Shown here piece after piece: positions 1 to 8,784 of a stretch of 64,000 bases of DNA. Below the pieces are notes generated by a model. The model saw only the letters and a program-made list of their open reading frames with translations. It did not search any database and was not told the DNA's origin. A program made the translations under genes and the position numbers. This DNA is from Shewanella benthica (GTDB taxonomy: Bacteria > Pseudomonadota > Gammaproteobacteria > Enterobacterales > Shewanellaceae), in the NCBI GenBank assembly GCA_023284085.1, contig JAKVHY010000018.1, forward strand, positions 1 through 64,000, in the 5' to 3' direction. Each line of letters starts with the position of its first letter. The first letter of the stretch is position 1.

Positions 1-106
1 GCATTGTGGCCCCACCTGATCCCATCTCGAACTCAGAAGTGAAACGCAATCGCGCCGATGGTAGTGTGGGGTCTCCCCATGTGAGAGTAGGTCATTTCCA
101 GGCGCC
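1..106 (+). rRNA. rrf: 5S ribosomal RNA, 3' part
   Basis: The window opens inside a 5S rRNA. The conserved segments CCACCTGATCCCAT, GAACTCAGAAGTGAAACG and GCGCCGATGGTAGTGTGG are present, and the gene closes with GAGAGTAGGTCAT and CCAGGCGCC. About 15 bases of the 5' end lie outside the window. A rho-independent terminator follows at once, so this is the end of an rRNA operon. Confidence 0.95.
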
Positions 107-119
107 TAATTAAGTAACT

Positions 120-146
120 AAGCCACCTTATTAAGGTGGCTTTTTT
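120..146 (+). terminator. rRNA operon terminator
   Basis: AAGCCACCTTA and TAAGGTGGCTT form a stem of about ten base pairs followed by six T residues, 14 bases after the 5S end. It is a canonical intrinsic terminator. Confidence 0.85.
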
Positions 147-346
147 GCGTCTGGATGTTTTTAAATATAGATTTTATTATCCATATCCAACGTCAATGTA
201 GGCAGGTGACTTATCCACTTAAGCACGTACGTGCAATGCCTACCCCCGATGTCGTCCCGCCGCTGAGCAGGCTCTCCCGCTACGAAACGAAGTTTCTCCG
301 CGTTCAATTAGGGCTGAATACTGGGTATTCAAAGCGCCGTAATTTC

Positions 347-404
347 ACCCCCATGTGTCCACTTCGTGGACTACGAGAGTAGGTCATTTCCAGGCGCCTA
401 ATTT
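347..404 (+). pseudogene. Degenerate 3' fragment of a second 5S rRNA
   Basis: The sequence CCCCATGTG, then an extra TCCAC-TTCGTGGACTAC segment, then GAGAGTAGGTCATTTCCAGGCGCCTAATT repeats the last 35-40 bases of the 5S gene at 71-112. The extra segment is itself a small hairpin. The 5' two thirds of a 5S gene cannot be recognised upstream, and a terminator follows at 424. It is probably the remnant of a duplicated 5S gene at the end of the operon, not a working rRNA. Confidence 0.6.
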
Positions 405-423
405 CTCGTAAAGAGAGTCGATA

Positions 424-453
424 AAGCCCGTTGCTAACGCAACGGGCTTTTTT
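424..453 (+). terminator. Intrinsic terminator
   Basis: AAAGCCCGTTG and CAACGGGCTTT pair across CTAACG and are followed by a T run. It lies just past the 5S remnant and is probably the final terminator of the rRNA operon. Confidence 0.85.
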
Positions 454-947
454 CGTTTTTAGCCTAGACTTTTTGTTGCAAGAAGTTACCGAACGAACAT
501 GGGGAATGTAAAAAGCCCGAACGCAGTGAGGTTCATTCTATGTGATAGGCAGTAAATAGCTCCTGCATTTACTGCATTCCCTACATCCATGTGGCTTGCT
601 CCCCAGCTTCATGACTACGTCATTACGCCCTACAAAGCAGCTGAATGCTGCGCATTCAAAAAAGCACTGTTTTCGGCCCTCATGTACAAGGTTGAGATTT
701 GCTCCTCCTCCCTAGCATCCAGCTCTACTTTCTTATGTGTTATCTCTTTGTAGATCATCTATACAGACATTGGCTGACAATGTATTAGGCCTATAAAAGG
801 GAGTTATCACAGGATATTAGTTGATTGTTTAACTGCATCTGCAACATTTCAATCGATAAATAGTGTATCTTGCTATAGCTTAGCTTGTTAAAATCTACCG
901 CTTCTTAGTAGAGCGTTTTTTCGTGTCTGTTTTTACTTTAGTTTTAG
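454..947. other. Intergenic gap with mini-hairpin repeat, no gene seen
   Basis: No convincing reading frame or RNA was found here. The stretch holds one member of a short hairpin family (549-575, entered separately), the linker ACATCCATGTGGCT at 583-596 that reappears near 62292, and a TCC-rich run near 690-720. The promoter of the following GGDEF/EAL gene should lie in the last 150 bases. Confidence 0.5.
549..575. repeat. Mini-hairpin with GCTCCTGC loop (copy A)
   Basis: GCAGTAAAT and ATTTACTGC form a perfect nine base pair stem around the loop AGCTCCTGC. Two other hairpins at 62168-62186 and 62191-62211 have the same loop but different stems. Confidence 0.6.
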
Positions 948-3467
948 GTGCTGTTAGATTTGTTAAAAATCAATCGACCCTCTTTGGTCTTTGTCGTGCC
1001 CATATTCGCGTTTATTCTATATCTCTGTTTAATGTCTGCAGATTTTTTTTATGAGCGAAGTGAAAGCCAGGCGGAAGCTCTATCTCAAACCCAAACTAGA
1101 ATTGAGCAGCATCTGATTCGAATGAAGTATATTGTCGAGTCAGCATTGGTTATTCAGGACACTGGGCGTATAGAGCAAGAGATATCTTTGGCCGCCACAG
1201 ATCTGGATGTGATGGTTTTTACTGTTTTATATCAGGATGGCGAGATCCGGTTTGCTAATCATCTGGTGTGGCGTGGAAGTCAGGCTAAATATGTCATCGA
1301 TGGCTATGATCCGAGTGTTCACAGTAAAGCCACTCAAGCCGATACACCGACTGTTCAGTTTAATCCTGCTCGTCTATCTATTCAGGCATATTACCCTATC
1401 AATAACATCACGACTCTGACTAAAGATCTGGGTAATATTATCTATCTGGAATATGATGTTTCTCCTTTGCTTTCAGAAGTTAAAGAGGCAAGTTTTCAGA
1501 GTGCTATTCGTTCATGGGCAGTAAGTCTTCTTGGTTTACTACTCTTCCTATTTTTCCTGCATTTGTATCTAATACGTCCGTTGAAACTTATGGCCCTGCA
1601 AGCTAACAAGGCTAATGATGTTGTGAAAAATAATGGGTCTCTGCCTAAATGGAAAGCTTCTCCTGTCAATGTGGCATTTAGTGAATTAGAGGTGATTCGA
1701 AATCACCTTGTCAATTTCTCGGACAAGCTTAAACGCAGTGAAAAGCAATTGGAGGATAGCCAGCAAAGGTGGTTATTTGCTATTGAAGTGTCTAGAAATG
1801 GCATATGGGATTGGAATTTTGCCACCGATGAGGTGTTCCTCTCAGATCGCTGGAAGGAGATGCTAGGTTACTCTGAAGATGAATTGGCCAATGAATTGTC
1901 GACCTGGGAAGCTTTATTACATCCGGAAGATAAGAAGGATGCATTATTTTGCCTAAATCAATATCTAAATAACGAGTTGGATGAATTTGAGAATGTTCAT
2001 CGACTCAGACATAAGCTGGGCCATTATATCTGGGTTTTAGATAGAGGCATGATTGTTGAGTGGGATGATAAAGGCAAGGCCACTCGAATGATCGGCACGC
2101 ATACGGATGTAACCAGTGACGTGAGAAATAAACAGGTCATTCTTCACCGGGAAAAACATGATTTGTTAACTGATTTGCCAAATCGTAGTAGCTTACTGGA
2201 TGCCCTCTATTCTCTTAAGGAGAGCAGACAAGAGGCTTCAGCGGGTCTGTTTCTTATCGATTTAGATAATTTCAAGATGATCAATGATGCTCTAGGACAT
2301 CATTATGGTGATAGATTACTCATCAAGGTTGCTGCGCGTCTCTCCAGTTTTTTTGCTTCTAATTCATTGATAGTTAGATTAGCCGCCGATGAATTTGTCG
2401 TTTTGGCTAAGAATCTCCCTCAGGATAAAAACGCTGCCAAGCGTCGAATTCATGCCTTGGCCAGCCAAGTGCGTCAGATTATCGGTCGTAGTTTTCATAT
2501 TAATAATCAGACCTTCAGTGTCTCAACCAGTGTCGGAGCTTGCTTCATCGATAGTCAGATCGACATCGAGCCTGAGTTATTACTCAAACAAGCATATGTG
2601 GCCATGCATCAGGTGAAGGAAAGGGGAAGAGACGGATACTTACTTTATAGTGCCGAGATGGAGGAGGTTGCCCAACATAGCCTGTTTATACAGAGTGAGT
2701 TACGCGGTGCTATAGCGGCGAATCAACTTTCTTTAGTTTACCAACCCATTGTCGATTCCAGAGGCCAGGTCGTTTGCGTAGAAGCCTTACTCAGGTGGAA
2801 TCACCCTCAGATGGGTAATATTCCACCATCGACCTTTATTCCTCTTGCCGAGGGTAGTGGTTTAATTGAAGAGTTGGGCGAGTGGGTACTGCTAGAGGCC
2901 TGCGCATTCATCAATAAGCTTCAGGAGAAAGGTGTACTCTTAGATGCGGTTGCTATTAATGTCAGCGCGAGACAGTTTAACCAAGGGGAGTTTGCCGAAG
3001 ATCTGTTAAGTGTTCTACACAGGCTTGGCGTTAAGCCTAATGCTATCGAATTAGAACTGACCGAGTATGCCCTATTGAGTAATTTAGACGTCGTTAAGCA
3101 GGCGATGGATAAGCTGAGGCAGGCTGGAATATCCATCGCGATAGATGATTTTGGCACCGGATACAGTTCATTAAGTTATTTGCAGAGTCTTCCTTTGTCT
3201 AGGCTGAAACTTGATGCGACTTTCGTCAGTAAGATAGATGTAAACGAGTCATCAAATGCTATCGTCAAGGCGATCATCGACATGGCTCATGGCCTGAATT
3301 TAAAAGTCGTTGCTGAGGGAGTAGAGACCCAAGCGCAATATGAGTTTTTACTGCAGCATGGATGTGATTCATTTCAAGGCTACCTCTTCTCTCGGCCATT
3401 AAAGCAAGCCGACCTCGTTAATTATATAGAGTCGGTTGCTGTTAATGGGCTTATATCTGTCGGCTAA
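948..3467 (+). CDS. Membrane PAS-GGDEF-EAL cyclic-di-GMP phosphodiesterase
   Basis: This is an 839-residue inner-membrane signalling protein beginning with GTG. It has a membrane segment at about residues 13-35, a periplasmic sensor region to about 180, a second membrane segment at about 187-207, a PAS domain of the PAS_3 type at about 275-390, a GGDEF domain at about 400-565 and an EAL domain at about 585-830. The GGDEF signature reads AADEF (around 478), so cyclase activity is probably lost. The EAL domain keeps EALLRW (around 611) and DDFGTGYSS (around 732), the metal and substrate motifs of active phosphodiesterases. The likely role is c-di-GMP breakdown in response to a periplasmic or PAS-sensed signal; the ligand is unknown. 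It stands alone and faces the hydrolase gene convergently. Confidence 0.9.
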   Translation: MLLDLLKINRPSLVFVVPIFAFILYLCLMSADFFYERSESQAEALSQTQTRIEQHLIRMKYIVESALVIQDTGRIEQEISLAATDLDVMVFTVLYQDGEIRFANHLVWRGSQAKYVIDGYDPSVHSKATQADTPTVQFNPARLSIQAYYPINNITTLTKDLGNIIYLEYDVSPLLSEVKEASFQSAIRSWAVSLLGLLLFLFFLHLYLIRPLKLMALQANKANDVVKNNGSLPKWKASPVNVAFSELEVIRNHLVNFSDKLKRSEKQLEDSQQRWLFAIEVSRNGIWDWNFATDEVFLSDRWKEMLGYSEDELANELSTWEALLHPEDKKDALFCLNQYLNNELDEFENVHRLRHKLGHYIWVLDRGMIVEWDDKGKATRMIGTHTDVTSDVRNKQVILHREKHDLLTDLPNRSSLLDALYSLKESRQEASAGLFLIDLDNFKMINDALGHHYGDRLLIKVAARLSSFFASNSLIVRLAADEFVVLAKNLPQDKNAAKRRIHALASQVRQIIGRSFHINNQTFSVSTSVGACFIDSQIDIEPELLLKQAYVAMHQVKERGRDGYLLYSAEMEEVAQHSLFIQSELRGAIAANQLSLVYQPIVDSRGQVVCVEALLRWNHPQMGNIPPSTFIPLAEGSGLIEELGEWVLLEACAFINKLQEKGVLLDAVAINVSARQFNQGEFAEDLLSVLHRLGVKPNAIELELTEYALLSNLDVVKQAMDKLRQAGISIAIDDFGTGYSSLSYLQSLPLSRLKLDATFVSKIDVNESSNAIVKAIIDMAHGLNLKVVAEGVETQAQYEFLLQHGCDSFQGYLFSRPLKQADLVNYIESVAVNGLISVG

Positions 3468-3497
3468 AATATTCGCTATAAATGGGCTCGTTATGGC

Positions 3498-4493
3498 TTA
3501 GACACTGTGGTGTGAGGCTAAGAACTTAAGCAGTTTATCTATGGCAAAGTTGCGACTTTCATCCATTTCCATAAATATCTCATGACGGGCATCGGCAATA
3601 TTGATCAGTTCGCACAAACCTCCTACAGCATGATACTGGGCGAAATTATCGACAACAGTGTCCTCATCGGCCTGAAGGATCAGAATCGGCGTCTTAGTTT
3701 CCTTGGCAGCTTTTACCGTTCTTGCACCGGCGTCGAGAGATTCGACTAGCCAGTGGTTGGTGGGTGAGCCAAGTTGCAGCTCCGGACGCTGCTGATAAAG
3801 CTTACGGTAATCCTCATAACGCGGCTGGCTCTTAGTCAGATCATTGTTGGCAAACTCATCGCCGTGGTAGTCCTTACCGCCCAATATGTAGTTAGGCTCA
3901 GTGCCATTTTTCGTGTCCAGTTTATTCGATAACCAGCGGATGAAACGACTGCTGATTGGCAGTTTGATGCCGTACATAGGTGCAGAGAAGACGGCCGCGG
4001 TGAAGGTGTCAGCATGCTTGTCCATATAAAGGGTGCCGATGGCCCCACCCATAGAGTGGCCCACCAGGAAAAGGTCTTGATACCGCTTAGGGGTAACCAC
4101 AGTGTCGATAAAGAAAGCAAAGTCATTGACATAAGTACTGAACTTATCGATATGGCCGTGATGTGGATTGCTTGTGGTGCGAGTGGATAACCCCTGGCCG
4201 CGATGATCCAGCGCGAAAACACTGTAACCCTGATGGTAGAGATCGAAGATAAGCTCTTTATATTTAAGGTAAGACTCGATGCGACCACTGCTGATCACTA
4301 TGGCTCGTTCACTGTCTGGATGTTCAATGTACATATAGGCGAGAGAGATATTGTCATCAGTGTTTATATTAGACTCTGTCACCTTATTCCAGAATGCGAC
4401 CTGCTCATGGGTATTGAGCATCAACTCAGAGGAGAGTGGTTTAGCTTGAACGCTAACTTGATCATTTACTTGTGATTCGACGGCTATCGACAT
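3498..4493 (-). CDS. Alpha/beta hydrolase, lysophospholipase PldB-like
   Basis: A serine hydrolase of the monoacylglycerol lipase/PldB group. The nucleophile elbow is GHSMGG, an early HRGQG motif marks the oxyanion region, and DEDTVV followed by a late histidine in DARHEIF completes the triad. Family members release fatty acids from lysophospholipids or monoglycerides at or near the membrane. I chose the ATG that gives MSIAVES; a GTG 14 codons upstream is also open but has no ribosome binding site. It is a single-gene unit, convergent with the upstream GGDEF/EAL gene. Confidence 0.8.
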   Translation of the reverse strand: MSIAVESQVNDQVSVQAKPLSSELMLNTHEQVAFWNKVTESNINTDDNISLAYMYIEHPDSERAIVISSGRIESYLKYKELIFDLYHQGYSVFALDHRGQGLSTRTTSNPHHGHIDKFSTYVNDFAFFIDTVVTPKRYQDLFLVGHSMGGAIGTLYMDKHADTFTAAVFSAPMYGIKLPISSRFIRWLSNKLDTKNGTEPNYILGGKDYHGDEFANNDLTKSQPRYEDYRKLYQQRPELQLGSPTNHWLVESLDAGARTVKAAKETKTPILILQADEDTVVDNFAQYHAVGGLCELINIADARHEIFMEMDESRNFAIDKLLKFLASHHSV

Positions 4494-4613
4494 GATATCT
4501 ACTGGGCTTATGTATGCTGTTTGCCAGTGTAGCACAGAGTAAAAAGCCGCCGCGAGTCACGAGTATTGCCTGAGGAGTTCTATTTACTCAATGCTCGTGA
4601 CTCTGTAGCTTGG

Positions 4614-6425
4614 TTAACTTTCTTCTGCGTTTTTTTGAGAGGAGATAAAGTCTATGATCTGTTGCTCTAGCACTGACATGGGCACAGAGCCATTTGCTAA
4701 GATGGCATCATGGAAGGCTCTGATATCAAACTTTTCACCTAGTTCCTCTTCAGCCTGAACTCGCAGACGCTTGATGGTGAGTTCGCCAATCTTGTATGAC
4801 AAGGCTTGGCCCGGCCATGAGATATAACGATCTATCTCTGTGGTGACATTGTGCATGGACAGAGCCGTGTTATCGGCCATAAAGTCCAGTGCTTGCTGTC
4901 GACTCCAGCCCTTAGCGTGCATGCCTGTGTCGACGACTAGGCGAGCCGCACGCCACATCTCATAGGTCAGGCGGCCAAAGTTGCTGTAGGGGTCTTGATA
5001 GAAGCCTGCTTCTAAGCCCAGATACTCTGAGTAAAGCCCCCAGCCCTCACCGAAGGCCGAAATATAGCTATAACGGCGGAAGTTCGGCAGATTGGTGAGC
5101 TCTTTATTGAGGGATATCTGTAGATGATGACCGGGTACGGCTTCGTGCAAGGTCAGGGCTTCCAGTTCATATAGAGGCCGTTTATCTAAGGCATAGGTGT
5201 TGACCCAGTAGTAACCGGGTTCATCGTCTCTGCTGGAGCCTGAGTAACGTCCAGTGGTGTATTTAGGCGCTATCTCGGCCGGAACGGCTTGAATGCCGTA
5301 TGGGGTCCTTGGTAGTTTGCCGAAGTATTTAGGTAGCATGGCATCGGCTTTCTTGGCGATGAATGCAGCTTCTTTCAAGAGTTCTTCGGCCGTTTTAGGG
5401 TAAAACTGAGGATCGGTACGCAAAAAATGTAAGAAGTCGGCGAAACTGCCCTCGAAATCGAGATCGTCGATGATGGTCTGCATCTCTGCGCGGATACGTT
5501 TTACTTCTTTAAGGCCAAGTTGATGAACTTCATCGGATGTCATATCGAGAGTGGTGTAATAACGGACTCGGTTTTCATAGAAGGCGGCGCCATCGGGGAG
5601 GCTGGCACTGGCGATATCTGTACGGGAACCGGGAATGTACTCCTTGGTCATGAAGTCATAAAACTGCTGATAAAGCGGCAGTACCTGGTGTTCTATGATT
5701 TTTTTGCCTCGGGCCGTCAGGTCATCTTTCTGAGCCTGAGTAAAATGCTTCGGATAGTGAGTGAAAGGCTTGAAGTAGCCACTGTCTTCGACTGGAACCA
5801 TGAAGGCGCTGATGCTGTCTTCGAAGCCATTGAGGGTGACTCTCGGCGGAGTGATCCCTGAATTTAAGCCCTGTGTTAGCCAATAGGTTTGCTGAGCGAA
5901 GTAGCTGGGGAGGTTTGATAATTTGGCTATATAGTGTTGGTAATCTTGCTCCGTTGCGAATCTTGCCTTAGCAATGGAGGCGATATAAGCATGAAAACCG
6001 CTCTCGGCTGTGATGGGCAGATAGTGATCCTTGTATCGATACAGGTCGACACTGTTTTGCAGTTGTCCCTGGAGGATCTGGGCATTAATTTTGTCCTCTT
6101 TCGAGAGGGTATCTCTGTCTAGTGCTTTGAGTATGGTGAGCAGCGCTTGCTTACGATGATTGAGTGAGGCTAAGTTGGCTGGAGATAGATCGGATAATTT
6201 ACCGGCTGCACTGGCATCACCCTCGGAGAAAGCCAGTGATGGGTCACTATTGAGTTGAATTAGCCAGTCAGCCTCGATAATCGATTTAAGCTTTAAATCG
6301 CTAACTCCCATCGTTAGCGGGCTCTCGGCAGGTGTCATAGACTGAGTTTGTTCTGTAGAGATGGAGTTGATTTGGCAAGCGCTGAGAGAAACGGCAAGTA
6401 AACCGGGAAGCAAAAGCTTAAGCAT
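4614..6425 (-). CDS. DUF885 family lipoprotein, putative zinc peptidase
   Basis: A 603-residue protein with a lipoprotein signal (LAVSLSAC, cysteine at about 17), so it should be anchored in the outer membrane or the periplasmic face. The rest is the large helical DUF885 domain, recognised by the metal-binding motif HEAVPGHHLQ at about residue 428 and a downstream EGWGLYSEY. DUF885 proteins resemble metallo-carboxypeptidases in fold and motif, but their substrates are mostly unknown. It starts with ATG and no partner gene is apparent. Confidence 0.85.
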   Translation of the reverse strand: MLKLLLPGLLAVSLSACQINSISTEQTQSMTPAESPLTMGVSDLKLKSIIEADWLIQLNSDPSLAFSEGDASAAGKLSDLSPANLASLNHRKQALLTILKALDRDTLSKEDKINAQILQGQLQNSVDLYRYKDHYLPITAESGFHAYIASIAKARFATEQDYQHYIAKLSNLPSYFAQQTYWLTQGLNSGITPPRVTLNGFEDSISAFMVPVEDSGYFKPFTHYPKHFTQAQKDDLTARGKKIIEHQVLPLYQQFYDFMTKEYIPGSRTDIASASLPDGAAFYENRVRYYTTLDMTSDEVHQLGLKEVKRIRAEMQTIIDDLDFEGSFADFLHFLRTDPQFYPKTAEELLKEAAFIAKKADAMLPKYFGKLPRTPYGIQAVPAEIAPKYTTGRYSGSSRDDEPGYYWVNTYALDKRPLYELEALTLHEAVPGHHLQISLNKELTNLPNFRRYSYISAFGEGWGLYSEYLGLEAGFYQDPYSNFGRLTYEMWRAARLVVDTGMHAKGWSRQQALDFMADNTALSMHNVTTEIDRYISWPGQALSYKIGELTIKRLRVQAEEELGEKFDIRAFHDAILANGSVPMSVLEQQIIDFISSQKNAEES

Positions 6426-6554
6426 GACTGAGACCTTAATGGCTATTATTGATTATTATGTCCTCGATTATGCCTCAGACTAGTTAGTGAACAAAATGGT
6501 ATATAAGAATATTTACAAAATACAAATATAAAACAGAGAGTCAAAATCGAGAGA

Positions 6555-6580
6555 CAAAAAAGCCGACTAGATGTCGGCTC
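6555..6580 (-). terminator. hemN terminator
   Basis: On the minus strand AGCCGAC and GTCGGCT pair across ATCTA and are followed by six T residues. It lies downstream of hemN and its duplicated tail. Confidence 0.75.
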
Positions 6581-6585
6581 TTATA

Positions 6586-6671
6586 CTCGGTTAAATTACC
6601 CTTGAGAATTGCTGTTGATGCGCTTTCTCTCGGTTAAATCACCCTTGAGAATTGCTGCTGACGAGCTTTCT
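6586..6671 (-). repeat. 43-bp tandem duplication of the hemN 3' end
   Basis: Two adjacent 43-bp units (6586-6628 and 6629-6671) differ at only a few positions. Both begin CTCGGTTAAAT and contain ACCCTTGAGAATTGCTG. The unit nearer the gene encodes the last residues of HemN (KARQQQFSRVI) and the stop codon; the other is an untranslated copy downstream. Confidence 0.85.
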
Positions 6672-8010
6672 CTCGGTAATAGACATCGAAACAGATACAG
6701 ACATTACGGATTAACAGTCGGCCTGTGGGGCTGATGGTTATCTTCCTGTCGGTGATGTCGACAAGCTTATCATCGATAAATGTTTGTAGTAGCTTGAGAT
6801 CTTCTGCGAAGTAGTCTTCGAACTTAATCTCTAGCTTGTCATCGATTTGAGCCATATCTAATTCGAAGTGGCAGATAAGCTGTTTAATGACTACGCGGCG
6901 GATTTCATCGTCACGGTTTAGGCCACAACCTTTCCATAACGCATGACCATTAGCATCGATAGACTCGAAGTAAGGGCGGATATCTTTCTGGTTCTGGGCA
7001 TAACAGTCGCCAATCTGGCTGATCGAAGAGACGCCCAGGCCTAATAAGTCACATTCTTCTTGGGTGGTGTAGCCCTGGAAGTTTCTGTGGAGTCTGCCTT
7101 CATTTTGCAAGATAGATAGCTCATCATCGGGCTTGGCGAAGTGATCCATGCCTATATACTGATAACCAGCACCGGTTAAGGTTTCGATTGTCTGGTGCAA
7201 CATCTCTAGTTTCTGCTGCGGTGAAGCCAGATCTTCATCTTTTATCTTACGTTGAGCCGCGAAACGAGAAGGTAGGTGCGCATAGTTAAATACAGAAAGA
7301 CGATCAGGATCCAGATCCAAGACTCGCTGCATGGTTTCTGCAAAGGTTTTCGGTGTCTGGTGAGGCAGACCATAGATCAGATCTATGTTGGTCGAGACGA
7401 AGCCCAGCTCTTTGGCCTTAGCCATAAGATCGAAGATGAACTGCTCGTCTTGCTCGCGGTTGACGGCAATCTGTACCTTCTTGTTGAAGTCCTGAACGCC
7501 GATAGAGATGCGGTTAAAACCCGCCTCTTTAAGCGTATCTAGCATGGTGAGCTCGATTTCACGGGGATCGACTTCAATCGAGTATTCGCCGACTTCGGCT
7601 ACGTTGAAGTTGGCCTTGATTAGCTCTGATAGCTTGAGGATCTGATCCGGACGCAGGAAGGTCGGCGTTCCACCGCCCCAATGGATCTGGGTGACGAGGT
7701 AGTCTTTAAATAACGGTGAGCGTTTGACAATTTCAGCTGCCAGATACTCAAGATATTGGTCGGCTTTATGCTGATGACGAGTGATGACCTTGTTACAACC
7801 ACAGTAGTAACAAAGCTTGGCGCAGTATGGAATATGGATATAAAGAGAAAGCTTATCACTCTTGCTGTTCTTAATCGAAGTCAGCAGTTTTTCTTCGGTG
7901 AATGAGTCTTCGAACTCAAGCGCCGTCGGGTAAGAGGTATAACGGGGACCGCTGTAATTGTATTTTTCGATCATTGACTGATCCCAACTAATTTGGGTGG
8001 GCTGCTTCAA
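6634..8010 (-). CDS. hemN: Oxygen-independent coproporphyrinogen III oxidase
   Basis: Radical SAM enzyme that converts coproporphyrinogen III to protoporphyrinogen IX in anaerobic haem synthesis, in the cytoplasm. The iron-sulfur motif is CAKLCYYCGC, followed by GGGTP for SAM binding; YSGPRYTSYP and GMDHFAK are typical HemN segments. The reading frame extends to 8040, but a ribosome binding site GGAGG lies seven bases before a TTG at 8010. That start gives LKQPTQISW and 458 residues, almost exactly the usual HemN length, so I prefer the TTG. The 3' end is duplicated just downstream. It is separated from the DUF2489 gene by about 230 bases. Confidence 0.93.
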   Translation of the reverse strand: MKQPTQISWDQSMIEKYNYSGPRYTSYPTALEFEDSFTEEKLLTSIKNSKSDKLSLYIHIPYCAKLCYYCGCNKVITRHQHKADQYLEYLAAEIVKRSPLFKDYLVTQIHWGGGTPTFLRPDQILKLSELIKANFNVAEVGEYSIEVDPREIELTMLDTLKEAGFNRISIGVQDFNKKVQIAVNREQDEQFIFDLMAKAKELGFVSTNIDLIYGLPHQTPKTFAETMQRVLDLDPDRLSVFNYAHLPSRFAAQRKIKDEDLASPQQKLEMLHQTIETLTGAGYQYIGMDHFAKPDDELSILQNEGRLHRNFQGYTTQEECDLLGLGVSSISQIGDCYAQNQKDIRPYFESIDANGHALWKGCGLNRDDEIRRVVIKQLICHFELDMAQIDDKLEIKFEDYFAEDLKLLQTFIDDKLVDITDRKITISPTGRLLIRNVCICFDVYYREKARQQQFSRVI

Positions 8011-8238
8011 GGCGTGTCCTCCAGAGTAATAGTTTAGCAAGATGTAAAGTATGCATGGTTATTGGTTAAATAACCTTGATCCATGTTGTATAAATTAAAG
8101 CTGAATAAGCAATTCGAGGGGAATATCCACGAAAAGAGGACGTTTGTCTGTGCTCTTATGGAGATTTTGTGCACAGACTCACGGGATAGGGCTATTTAGT
8201 CTTATATAGCGCTTGCTGAGTAGCAGAGCTTAACCGAG

Positions 8239-8706
8239 TTAATGAAGTGGGCTTGGTGTAAAACTGCTAAGTTGTTTCGCTTCTTCAAGAATATCGGCTT
8301 CGAGTTCGGCTTCGGAGCGTATGCGGGCAAAATCCAGCTTCATGCGTTGTTGCTTCTCCAGCGTTTTGCGTTGAGCCATGATGGGGTGATCTTGGATCAC
8401 CGCAAAATGTTTGAAAATAGCTGGATATTGAGCTTCTACCTGTTCCGACATAGATAAAATACTGAAAAGTTTGGCTATTCTCATTACGCCTTCTGAAAGC
8501 TCGCAGCGATCTTCTAACATCGCGGTGGCTATGTAGCGGATGCTGTTCAAGTGCTCGTCCAGGCGTGCCTGGTTTATGTCTTTTAATTCTTGTTGATGCT
8601 TCTTCTTTTGGATGCTTTGCTTACGCAGCTTAAGCAACAAAGCTGTGGCGTAGACCGCAAGGGCGGTAATTATGATAAAACCTATGACTATAAGGGCTGT
8701 TGTCAT
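8239..8706 (-). CDS. DUF2489 family single-pass membrane protein
   Basis: A 155-residue protein with one N-terminal membrane helix (about residues 3-25, ALIVIGFIIITALAVYATALLL) followed by a basic, helical cytoplasmic portion rich in Lys, Gln and Glu. I recognise it as the DUF2489 family, which commonly sits between hemN and yihI in this group. Its function is unknown. It follows yihI by about 80 bases and may be co-transcribed with it. Confidence 0.75.
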   Translation of the reverse strand: MTTALIVIGFIIITALAVYATALLLKLRKQSIQKKKHQQELKDINQARLDEHLNSIRYIATAMLEDRCELSEGVMRIAKLFSILSMSEQVEAQYPAIFKHFAVIQDHPIMAQRKTLEKQQRMKLDFARIRSEAELEADILEEAKQLSSFTPSPLH

Positions 8707-8784
8707 GCTCTGTCCTGTCGGTATAGATCGCTAATACTAAAAAAATGGCACCGATAAGATGCCGTTTTCATAGAGCACTAAGCG

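Noticed and set aside
155-382. 75-codon open frame after the 5S gene
   Set aside because: It covers the 5S remnant and has no start signal; the sequence is explained by rRNA-operon debris.
8065-8095. FNR box upstream of hemN (TTGATCCATGTTGT)
   Set aside because: Only one half-site matches; the second half lacks ATCAA.
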